From: Actinomycetes bacterium
GTDB taxonomy: Bacteria > Actinomycetota > Actinomycetes > Actinomycetales > Cellulomonadaceae
Reading direction: 5' to 3'
Length of the DNA stretch: 11,769 nt
NCBI GenBank assembly: GCA_023388235.1
Contig: JAEWGQ010000038.1
Location: 1-11,769 of the forward strand
Made by a program: the position numbers and the translations under genes. Below, in pieces: positions 7,068 to 11,769 of the stretch. The notes beneath the pieces are model-generated. The model saw only the letters and a program-made list of their open reading frames with translations, was not told the origin of the DNA and did not search any database. The first letter of the stretch is position 1, and each line of letters opens with the position of its first letter.

Positions 7068-7738
7068 ACCAGCGTGGGTACCGTGCAGCGGCGAGGGTCC
7101 GCGACTCGTTGGCGAGCACGGGGGCCGAGCACCGGCACGTCGATCTTCTCGAGTCCCGGCTCGCCTCGTCCGATGTCGAGGAGAGGCAGCGGGTCACCGA
7201 GGAGCTCGTGGACCTGGCGATACTCGTCGAGCGCCGTGAACAGGGTCGACGGGAGCCTGTTCTCCCCCGCGACCCCGACGAGGCGCGGACGGTCCTCTCG
7301 GGTCTGCGTGGGTTCACTGATCCGATCGAGTCCAGGCTCGAGGAGCAGCTGGAAGCCGTGCGCACGTCTCGGCGGGCCTGGGCCACCGGAACGATAGTGC
7401 TGGCGGTCGGATCCTCGGCTGTGGCGGCGGTCGCCGTGTTCGTCATGTTGATCGCCGATCGCAACCCTTCCCCCGCTCTCGTCGCCTGCGTGGGGGCAGC
7501 TGCCGCCGGGCTCATCGCCTCCGTCGTCGTCACATTCCGCATCCTCCAGACGAAGGACGAGACCGAGAGGCGGCTCAATGAGAAGATGCTCGCCCTCGCT
7601 TTCCTCGAGGCCTCGATCGAGCTGGCGGCGGACAAGCCGGAAGCCGCGCCCCTGATCGAGCGGAGCTTCGACATGTTCCTGGCGCACTACGAGACAGGGC
7701 AGAGTGCTCTGTCTGCTTCCGACCTCGTTCCGAAGTAG
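7064..7738 (+). CDS. Two-TM membrane protein with coiled-coil flanks, partner of YrdC-like protein
   Basis: A 224-aa protein not matched to a named family with confidence. Residues 1-104 are charged and helical (for example ESRLEEQLEAVRTSRR, 89-104). Two hydrophobic segments follow at about 106-131 and 137-158, joined by a short turn (DRNPSP). Then comes a charged helical tail (TKDETERRLNEKMLALAFLEASIELA, 163-188) ending near KPEAAPLIERSFDMFLAHYE. Both termini are probably cytoplasmic. The layout resembles two-TM modules that accompany sensor or nucleotide enzymes in bacterial conflict systems; that is analogy, not homology shown here. GTG 7064 overlaps the upstream TGA and has GGAAGA 6 bases before it; GTG 7058 is an alternative. 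Coupling to the YrdC-like gene implies joint function. Codon usage is like its partner and unlike the operon upstream. Confidence 0.7.
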   Translation: MNQRGYRAAARVRDSLASTGAEHRHVDLLESRLASSDVEERQRVTEELVDLAILVERREQGRREPVLPRDPDEARTVLSGLRGFTDPIESRLEEQLEAVRTSRRAWATGTIVLAVGSSAVAAVAVFVMLIADRNPSPALVACVGAAAAGLIASVVVTFRILQTKDETERRLNEKMLALAFLEASIELAADKPEAAPLIERSFDMFLAHYETGQSALSASDLVPK

Positions 7739-7760
7739 GCGCGAGTCCGTCAGCGGGAGT

Positions 7761-7779
7761 GCGTCGGACGTAGCGACGC
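7761..7779 (+). terminator. Possible terminator hairpin after the two-gene cassette
   Basis: GCGTCG (7761-7766) and CGACGC (7774-7779) can form a 6-bp stem with a 7-base loop, 23 bp after the stop of the two-TM gene. It is followed by CTCTCCT rather than a U-tract, so any termination would be of the U-poor type common in high-GC bacteria. Weak evidence. Confidence 0.3.
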
Positions 7780-7830
7780 CTCTCCTGGGCGGCTCATGTG
7801 GCGATCCCTCGGGAAAGCCGTGAACCCCTC

Positions 7831-8003
7831 CAGGACGTGGTCCGTCGTCGATGGCGCCCTCGGACGTTCTGTCTCCATCGACAGCTCTGGGCCGCCGTCA
7901 TCGTCCCCGCCCTCACGACGGTCGATCGATCGGTGCGGCAGCTCGGCCGGAGCGTCGTGGGGCCAGCTCGTGGGGCGGTGCCGTGGCGGCGCCGCGGGCC
8001 TAG
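7831..8003 (+). pseudogene. Decayed second copy of the lacI-family gene 3' end
   Basis: This stretch aligns with about 5993-6208 of the intact regulator gene. Shared segments include TCCGTCGTCG, the CCCGCCCTCACGA block, GTGCGGCAGCTCGG and finally an exact 25-nt match through the TAG stop. Read from 7885, it gives LWAAVIVPALTTVDRSVRQLG, which parallels PWATVTVPALTMVEQPVRQLG in the intact protein. Small insertions (near 7851-7870) and a deletion of roughly 65 bp before the last block show decay, and no helix-turn-helix or start precedes it. It fills most of the 338-bp gap between the two-TM gene and the DUF6544-like gene. It could be the original 3' end displaced by insertion of the cassette, or the remnant of a duplicated or homologous regulator. 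Confidence 0.75.
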
Positions 8004-8005
8004 CG
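7981..8005 (+). repeat. 25-nt direct repeat, right copy
   Basis: Identical to 6186-6210, at the end of the decayed regulator copy, including a TAG stop at 8001-8003. Together the two copies bracket the YrdC-like and two-TM genes. No transposase or integrase gene lies between them. Confidence 0.9.
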
Positions 8006-8040
8006 GGACTCCGGGCCCACGCCCCGGCGCGGGCCGCCGC

Positions 8041-8069
8041 TACGGTCGAGCCACCCCACCGGCGAGGAG
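8041..8069 (+). promoter_or_regulatory. Putative -10 box and ribosome binding site of the DUF6544-like gene
   Basis: TACGGT at 8041-8046 matches TANNNT, and GAGGAG at 8064-8069 lies 7 bases before ATG 8077. The -10 begins about 35 bp after the end of the right-hand 25-nt repeat, so the gene keeps its own promoter despite the rearranged DNA upstream. No -35 is recognisable. Confidence 0.45.
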
Positions 8070-8076
8070 AGTGCCC

Positions 8077-8841
8077 ATGGACGTGCGTCCGCCGCGAGCC
8101 GCCCGGCGCGTCTCCGCCACGTGGCACGCCCTCGCGACCGGCGACCCCGGCCGCCCACCGGTGGACCCCGCCGTCGTGGCGGCCCTGCCCGACCCCGCCC
8201 GCCGGTGGCTCACCCGGGCGGCCGCCCCCGGGCTCCCCGCGCGCGACACCGTCGTGCTCGCCATGCACGGCCGGATCCGCGTCGGCCGCTGGTGCCCGTT
8301 CACCGCGCGGCAGGTGATCGCCGCCCGCCGCGGGTACGTGTGGGCGGCGAACCCACGCCTCGGGCCCGTCCCCATGCAGGGGTACGACCTGTACGCCGAC
8401 GGCGCCGGCGCGATGCGCTGGCGGCTCGCCGGCGTCGTCCCGCTCGTGACCGCCGACGGCGCCGACGTCAGCCGCAGCGCCGCCGGGCGCCTCGCCGCCG
8501 AGATCGTGCTCACGCCGGCGGCCGCCCTCGGCCCGGGCGTCCGCTGGGAGCCCGTGGACGCCGAGCGCGCGGTCGCCCGGGTCACCGTCGCCGGCACCGG
8601 CGCCGAGTACCCCGTCACCGTCGAGGTGGACCCCGCCGGCGCGCTGCGCTCGGTGCGGCTGCCGCGCTGGGGCGACCCCGCCGGGCGCGGGTACGCCGAG
8701 CACGAGTTCGTCGTGCGGTGCGCGGGGGAGCACCAGGCCAACGGGTACCGGCTGCCCGCCCGGTTCACCGCCGGGTGGACCGTCGACGGGGCGGTGGTGC
8801 CGTTCTTCGAGGCGGAGGTGGACGCGGCGACGTTCCGGTGA
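8077..8841 (+). CDS. DUF6544-family protein
   Basis: A 254-aa predicted soluble protein without signal peptide or membrane segment. It shows the conserved run of the DUF6544 (earlier DUF6920) family: LPDPARRWLTRAA near 37-49, then MHGRIRVGRWCPFTARQVIAARRGYVWAA around 63-91, GYDLYADGAGAMRWRLAGVVPLV around 101-123, and DVSRSAAGRLAAE around 129-141. A Trp/Phe-rich C-terminus (FTAGWTVDGAVVPFFEAEVD) follows. The family has no established biochemical function; its all-beta appearance suggests a lipoprotein-like or ligand-binding fold, which is inference. ATG 8077 is selected over an upstream in-frame start at 7798 because the earlier part is the regulator remnant and a GAGGAG site precedes 8077. 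GC3 is very high, like the core operon, so it is probably a native gene. Confidence 0.75.
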   Translation: MDVRPPRAARRVSATWHALATGDPGRPPVDPAVVAALPDPARRWLTRAAAPGLPARDTVVLAMHGRIRVGRWCPFTARQVIAARRGYVWAANPRLGPVPMQGYDLYADGAGAMRWRLAGVVPLVTADGADVSRSAAGRLAAEIVLTPAAALGPGVRWEPVDAERAVARVTVAGTGAEYPVTVEVDPAGALRSVRLPRWGDPAGRGYAEHEFVVRCAGEHQANGYRLPARFTAGWTVDGAVVPFFEAEVDAATFR

Positions 8842-9067
8842 TCGACCGAGCGGGCGTGGCGAGGGAGAGGACGTACTGGCCGATCTGCTGGCGATGCGAT
8901 TGGCGTCGAGCCCGTACCAGTCGCCCCGGGCTGAGCCGTGAGCACCACGTTGTCCAAGAGGGAACGCACGGCGCCCTCCGAGGACCGGTCGTGGAACCGG
9001 CGGATGCGCAGGACGCCCGAGATCGGCTCGCTCGGCATCGCGGCGACGGTCTGCGCGCGCTCGGTGG
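8842..9067. other. Non-coding or decayed region after the DUF6544-like gene
   Basis: No ORF with a credible start, ribosome binding site and coherent composition was found here on either strand. The minus-strand frame around 8920-9038 reads as a protein-like stretch (PISGVLRIRRFHDRSSEGAV, then SLLDNVVLTA) but runs into a low-complexity shadow of the DUF6544-like gene. It is probably a gene relic that I could not identify. Confidence 0.4.
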
Positions 9068-9437
9068 TACGCCGGCGCGCAGTGCGGCCAGCTCAACATC
9101 GAGGCCAAGGCCGACGAGATCGTCACGGTCAAGTCCTCGCGGGTCGCCTGTGAGCTGCACCGCGACGTGGCCTACGCCGCGCCGTCCTACCCGGCCGCGC
9201 TCGACCTGTTCACGTCCGGAGGCGGCTGCGTCGCGCTCGGCGGCACCGACTTCATCGCACCGACCGCCACCGCGCTCGCCTCCGGCCGGCGAGGGGCTCG
9301 TCCCGCTCGAAGGTGACCTGCCTACCGGCGGCAAGGGCGACGTCATCTCCATGCAGCACTCCTTGGTGGGCCTGAACCCGACGACCGGCGGCGAGCCCGT
9401 CTACGCCGCGTACCGCTCGCTCGACACCGCGGCGTAG
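9068..9437 (+). pseudogene. Frameshifted ORF remnant of unknown family
   Basis: One frame from 9068 reads as ordinary protein (YAGAQCGQLNIEAKADEIV, then TSGGGCVALGGTDFIAP) until about 9287. From there a different frame continues sensibly (GEGLVPLEGDLPTGGKGDV, then ISMQHSLVGLNPTTGGEPV) to the TAG at 9435-9437. Removing one base from the GGCCGGC run near 9285-9295 would join them as ASG-GEGLVPLEG. No start codon with ribosome binding site is visible upstream, so the 5' end also appears lost. It could be a sequencing error instead of a true frameshift, but the missing start favours decay. The product is not recognised. Confidence 0.45.
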
Positions 9438-9560
9438 CGGACCGAGTCTGTCGAGCAGAAGGGCCAGCCGTGCTTCTGGGGCCCCGCGATCGCGGGTCGC
9501 GAGCGGGCGCGGGCCGAGATCGAACGGGCGCTGCGAACGCGGACGCGGATATCAGTGTCT

Positions 9561-9567
9561 GAGGAGG
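9561..9567 (+). promoter_or_regulatory. Strong ribosome binding site deciding the start at 9573
   Basis: GAGGAGG at 9561-9567 is 5 bases before ATG 9573, so this start is preferred over the in-frame GTG at 9555, which lies upstream of the site. Confidence 0.6.
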
Positions 9568-9572
9568 ACCAC

Positions 9573-9815
9573 ATGGCAAGACTGACGGCGAACGGGGTGA
9601 ACGCGCTGCAGCGCGAGACCGGGATGAAGCTGGGCGAGCTCGTTGAGCGCACCAAGTCCACCGAGTCTGATACCGACACCTGGGCGCTCAAGGCCACCGA
9701 GTTGCTCTCCGAGCGGGCGCGCGGAAACCTGCTCACTTGGGACCAGGTGTGGGACCGGCCGCTGCGGGTCCCATGCGCCTCGTCTTCCATCGGAGGGCGG
9801 GGCGCATCGTCGTGA
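9573..9815 (+). CDS. Small hypothetical protein, possibly phage-derived
   Basis: An 80-aa ORF with a strong GAGGAGG site. The first 57 residues look protein-like and helical (MARLTANGVNALQRETGMK, then LGELVERTKS, TWALKATELLSERA and LTWDQVWDRPL). The last part (VPCASSSIGGRGASS) looks like read-out past an original end or after a frameshift. The LTW(D/E)xV pattern after two helices recalls short phage tail-chaperone-like proteins; this is a loose resemblance only. The frame is open upstream as far as the TAG at 9435, with the stretch TESVEQKGQPCFWGPAIAG, so the small gene may be part of a larger decayed coding unit. Its stop lies 10 bp before the end of the converging minus-strand gene at 9826. 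Confidence 0.4.
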   Translation: MARLTANGVNALQRETGMKLGELVERTKSTESDTDTWALKATELLSERARGNLLTWDQVWDRPLRVPCASSSIGGRGASS

Positions 9816-9825
9816 GCACGTGGAC

Positions 9826-10368
9826 TCAGGAGTTCGCGAGCGCGAGCTCGCGCGCCTCCTCCTTGACCAGCGCGACCTGTGTCTGCCGGTCGTCCCGCAA
9901 CTCCTGGGCGTCGGCGTCGGACGTCGGTGTGGGACCAACTTCGGGCTCACGCTGCCAGGGGCGGACCAGCTCGAAAGTGTCCGGAGTGAACACGTCGAGC
10001 AGCCACTTGATGGAGTCGAAGATCGTGCCGTGGTGAGGCTCGACGTCAGCGTGGACCTGGACGACGTTGTCCCAGCTCAGCGAGGTGAACGTCCCGTGCC
10101 GGAAGGTGCGTGCGTCGGCCCAGAGCCGCAACTCCTCGGGTTCCTTGAACGGGTCGGATTCGAGGAACTTGAGATCGTCAGCGCTGACCGGGACGTAGGC
10201 CCAGATGGCAAGGCGGTCGAGGTCGCCGAGGACGCAGGAGTACAGGTAGTCGACGCCGAGATCGTGGAAGACGCCGACGAGGGGTTCGCCGACCTCGAGA
10301 AGCGTGATGCGCGACATCGAGGTCTCGGTGGGGAGCCATGGGGTCAGGCCCTGGCGGAAAGCGGGCAC
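9826..10368 (-). CDS. Hypothetical protein (third gene of minus-strand operon)
   Basis: A 180-aa acidic protein with no signal peptide or membrane segment; family not recognised. The core from residue 18 (MSRITLLEVGEPLVGVFHD) alternates short strands and helices: YLYSCVLGDLDRLAIWAYVPVS at 41-62, then SADDLKFLESDPFKEPEEL, WADARTFRHGTF and LSWDNVVQVHADVEPHHG. The tail (about 145-180) is charged and probably coiled. Start GTG 10368 is supported by GAGAGGA seven bases upstream on the minus strand; ATG 10317 is possible but lacks a clear site. It begins 16 bp after the stop of the 136-aa gene, so the two are surely co-transcribed. Codon use is less biased than in the fructosamine operon. Confidence 0.65.
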   Translation of the reverse strand: MPAFRQGLTPWLPTETSMSRITLLEVGEPLVGVFHDLGVDYLYSCVLGDLDRLAIWAYVPVSADDLKFLESDPFKEPEELRLWADARTFRHGTFTSLSWDNVVQVHADVEPHHGTIFDSIKWLLDVFTPDTFELVRPWQREPEVGPTPTSDADAQELRDDRQTQVALVKEEARELALANS

Positions 10369-10384
10369 CGGACCATCCTCTCGT

Positions 10385-10795
10385 TCAGTCCCAGCAAGTG
10401 TCGAATCGAATGCTCAGATCGCCCGGCCAGTCCGGATCTTGATGGTTCAGCGGATCGTCGTGGGGGTGGACGACTGATGTGTGCGCTCCCGAGGTGAACC
10501 GGCCCGGCGTGTGCACGACGGCCAGCTGGACGGCTCGGATGTCGCCCACTCGCGCGTGCCGCACGTACACCTCGCGGTTGCCAGGGTCGCGACCCACCGA
10601 CTTCCTGAACGCGGACGCGCCATCGAACTCGCCGCGCACGACGGAGAGCGCGCCGTCTTGATCCCGATCGCGCGGTCGCCGGTGAAAGGAGTCCGAGGCG
10701 AAGCTCCATTGGGAGACGACCTCGTCGTCCGCCAGGCAGGTCTCGGGCGTCTCGCCCTCGCATCTGCAGGCCAAGCCCGACACAGACTTCGACAC
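10385..10795 (-). CDS. Hypothetical protein (middle gene of minus-strand operon)
   Basis: A 136-aa protein of unknown family. The start GTG 10795 is well supported by a near-perfect AAGGAGG (complement of 10801-10807) five bases upstream. The N-terminus holds three Cys in CRCEGETPETC (10-20). Next come SQWSFASDSFHRRPRDRDQDG (28-48) and SVVRGEFDGASAF, a central VYVRHARVGDIRAVQLAVVH (77-95), and a His/Asp-rich C-terminal part VVHPHDDPLNHQDPDWPGD (108-126), which could bind metal. The S-F-x(5)-D-x-DG pattern is reminiscent of small actinobacterial hypothetical proteins, but I cannot name one. It sits 26 bp after the membrane-protein gene and 16 bp before the next, in one apparent operon. Confidence 0.65.
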   Translation of the reverse strand: MSKSVSGLACRCEGETPETCLADDEVVSQWSFASDSFHRRPRDRDQDGALSVVRGEFDGASAFRKSVGRDPGNREVYVRHARVGDIRAVQLAVVHTPGRFTSGAHTSVVHPHDDPLNHQDPDWPGDLSIRFDTCWD

Positions 10796-10800
10796 GGGTA

Positions 10801-10807
10801 CCTCCTT
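10801..10807 (-). promoter_or_regulatory. Ribosome binding site for the 136-aa gene
   Basis: The minus strand reads AAGGAGG here, five bases before GTG 10795. It is a near-perfect anti-16S match and fixes this start, while the upstream gene in the same operon appears leaderless. Confidence 0.7.
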
Positions 10808-10821
10808 CGTTCAGCCGGAGG

Positions 10822-11409
10822 CTAGCCCACAGACTCGCGCCGTGTGGCTGGTTCGGGCGAAGTCGCTCCTGCCGCCGCGTCGGCGTCGTCGCGCGCCTTC
10901 TTGCACATGACACCGATCAGGTAATCGACTATCTGGTCGGCGTCCGAGGGGAGCGCCCCAGTGTCTTGCAGAACGCCGATTGCCGACTGTGTTGCCTGTC
11001 CGACCAGTTTGGCGGCCTCGTGCACCTCGTGCGTCCCGAACGCCAGGACCACGTTCGTCGCTTCGCCGAACCGGCGACCAGCCGCGTCGTTCCAGTCGAT
11101 CGCCTTGCGCCGCTCCGCTTCGAGGTCCTCTCGGTCCCCCGCCGTCAGGCTCCGGACGAACTCCTCCGGAACCGACGACGTGACCGCTACGCGGATCATC
11201 GACTCCCGGACCTCGTAGGCAGCGCGAATCGCCTCCGCATGAGCCGCCTGCCGCAGGTCCCGCGCTGCCTTCAGCCGGTCGCGCCGGCTTCGGCGTAACT
11301 CGACGAATACCGTGACTCCACCCGCGAGCAAGGCGCCGATCAGCACTCCGAACAGCTGGCTGTCCCAGAACGAACTCGCGTTCACCAACTCGATCGGCAG
11401 CGGCTCCAT
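10822..11409 (-). CDS. Single-TM coiled-coil protein, first gene of minus-strand operon
   Basis: A 195-aa protein with one N-terminal membrane segment at about 18-37 (SQLFGVLIGALLAGGVTVFV), followed by a basic stop-transfer stretch (ELRRSRRDRLKAARDLR). The rest is a long charged helical domain, probably in the cytoplasm. Features inside it include IDWNDAAGRRFGEATNVVLAFGTHEVHEAAKL (104-135), SDADQIVDYLIGVMCKKARDD (155-175), and a flexible tail. This general plan, an N-terminal TM anchor plus a helical cytoplasmic domain, is frequent among uncharacterised actinobacterial accessory proteins. No enzyme motif is seen. ATG 11409 is 6 bases after a TAGCGT box on the minus strand and has no ribosome binding site, consistent with a leaderless mRNA. 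It could form a complex with the two downstream products, which is inference. Confidence 0.7.
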   Translation of the reverse strand: MEPLPIELVNASSFWDSQLFGVLIGALLAGGVTVFVELRRSRRDRLKAARDLRQAAHAEAIRAAYEVRESMIRVAVTSSVPEEFVRSLTAGDREDLEAERRKAIDWNDAAGRRFGEATNVVLAFGTHEVHEAAKLVGQATQSAIGVLQDTGALPSDADQIVDYLIGVMCKKARDDADAAAGATSPEPATRRESVG

Positions 11410-11421
11410 GAGCGCACGCTA
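11410..11421 (-). promoter_or_regulatory. Leaderless-type -10 promoter element of the minus-strand operon
   Basis: On the minus strand TAGCGT (complement of 11416-11421) is followed by GCGCTC and then the ATG at 11409. That places the expected transcription start at or beside the start codon. No clear -35 element is seen. Confidence 0.45.
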
Positions 11422-11447
11422 GCGCGGCACCGACTTCTGGCCTTCTC

Positions 11448-11469
11448 TTTGCTGCACGTTTGCTGCACG
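11448..11469. repeat. Perfect 11-bp tandem repeat near tRNA-Lys
   Basis: TTTGCTGCACG at 11448-11458 is repeated exactly at 11459-11469. It lies about 50 bp beyond the tRNA 3' end and just upstream of the minus-strand operon promoter. It could be a protein-binding direct repeat or a trace of a former recombination region; function unknown. Confidence 0.85.
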
Positions 11470-11519
11470 AGCCGAGCGTCGATCTGCCCAACTCAGGGTA
11501 AGTGACGAGGTCAGCCGGG

Positions 11520-11592
11520 TGGGCCCCGTGGGGATCGAACCCACAACCCGCGGATTAAAAGTCCGCTGCTCTGCCAGTTGAGCTAGAGGCCC
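11520..11592 (-). tRNA. tRNA-Lys (anticodon UUU)
   Basis: The 73-nt complement folds into a full cloverleaf. The acceptor stem pairs GGGCCTC with GGGGCCC, including one G-U pair, with A73. The D arm contains AGCTCAACTGGCAGAGC. The anticodon stem GCGGA/TCCGC encloses the loop CTTTTAA, giving anticodon UUU for Lys. The T arm is GTGGG-TTCGATC-CCCAC. CCA is not encoded; the following bases are CCC. The three-gene operon lies downstream of its 3' end, a frequent position for integrated elements, though no second copy of the tRNA 3' end was found in the window. Confidence 0.97.
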
Positions 11593-11716
11593 GGGTCATG
11601 CGGAGATGCACCTGAACATCCCCAGGGGAAGACCAAGGGAGAAGTCGCGAGGTGCGCGGGGTGTACCGCCTGCCCAGTCGCAGCGTACCGGCGGGCGCAG
11701 GCACGGGTCCCTGCGC

Positions 11717-11769
11717 CTAGGGCTCGGTGGTCGTCGGCGGGCGCTCGATGAGTCGGCCGGGTGCGGCGA
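11717..11769 (-). CDS. C-terminal end of a truncated minus-strand gene
   Basis: The minus strand from the window edge reads AAPGRLIERPPTTTEP followed by TAG at 11717-11719. The Pro/Thr-rich ending before a stop looks like a normal protein tail, and the codon use is strongly GC3-biased like the native genes. Only 16 codons are inside the window, so the product cannot be named. The 120 bp between this stop and the tRNA hold a TCCCCAGGGGA palindrome (11619-11629) but no clear gene. Confidence 0.4.
   Translation of the reverse strand, partial: AAPGRLIERPPTTTEP

Noticed and set aside
6186..8005. Classical insertion sequence between the 25-nt repeats
   Set aside because: No transposase, no terminal inverted repeats, and the repeat is far longer than a usual target-site duplication.
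7798..8076. N-terminal extension of the DUF6544-like gene from 7798
   Set aside because: The extension is the decayed lacI-family 3' end, and a GAGGAG site points to ATG 8077.
8040..9038. Minus-strand ORF of about 330 codons overlapping the DUF6544-like gene
   Set aside because: Most of it is an antisense shadow of the DUF6544-like gene; only its first part (8920-9038) looks protein-like and I could not identify it.
9643..10497. Plus-strand ORF opposite the 180-aa gene
   Set aside because: It is antisense to a gene with a good ribosome binding site and operon spacing, and its sequence has the low-complexity look of a shadow frame.
10811..11491. Longer minus-strand ORF in another frame over the single-TM gene
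   Set aside because: Arg/Gly-rich shadow frame. The 195-aa frame has a hydrophobic anchor, coherent helical composition and a promoter at its start.
1..11769. CRISPR array, rRNA or riboswitch
   Set aside because: No regularly spaced repeat series, rRNA-like segment or recognisable riboswitch core was found on reading both strands.

Overview
The window is very GC-rich DNA with strong G/C preference at third codon positions, GTG starts, leaderless-type promoters (a TANNNT -10 box about 7 bases before the start codon) and a tRNA-Lys without an encoded CCA. This points to an actinobacterium, plausibly a Cellulomonas-like member of the Micrococcales. The genus is inference; no species can be named from the sequence alone.

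Region 1 (about 1-6208, + strand) is a compact sugar-amine catabolic operon. It encodes a FrlB/FraB-type SIS-domain deglycase, a FrlD-type PfkB kinase, a 12-TM-like NhaC-family ion-coupled transporter and an amidohydrolase-like protein, followed by a LacI-family regulator. Spacings are short or overlapping (12 bp, 1 bp, ATG/TGA overlap). The inferred pathway is uptake of an Amadori compound (fructosamine), phosphorylation at C6 of the sugar, and deglycation to glucose-6-phosphate plus an amine or amino acid. The amidohydrolase-like protein would act on the amine part or a precursor. A perfect 12-bp palindrome with a central CG, plus a near-copy 17 bp downstream, sits just after a plausible promoter and is the best candidate operator for the LacI protein.

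Region 2 (about 6186-8005) is an insertion-like cassette. Two translationally coupled genes, a divergent YrdC/Sua5-domain protein and a two-TM membrane protein, have less extreme codon usage than their neighbours. They lie between the intact 3' end of the lacI gene and a decayed second copy of that 3' end; the two copies share an exact 25-nt direct repeat. This is the most interesting part of the window: a possible uncharacterised two-gene system (nucleotide-binding or -modifying enzyme plus membrane partner) in an accessory insertion site.

Region 3 (8041-9815, + strand) has an intact DUF6544-type gene, then about 700 bp of apparently decayed coding DNA, including one ORF interrupted by a likely single-base frameshift, and a small ORF with a strong ribosome binding site.

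Region 4 (9826-11769, - strand) has three close-packed genes of unknown function downstream of a tRNA-Lys(UUU), headed by a single-TM coiled-coil protein with a leaderless-type promoter. An 11-bp perfect tandem repeat lies between this operon and the tRNA. The window ends with the last codons of a further minus-strand gene. Position next to a tRNA 3' end and the atypical gene content suggest an accessory island, but no integrase or second att site is visible.
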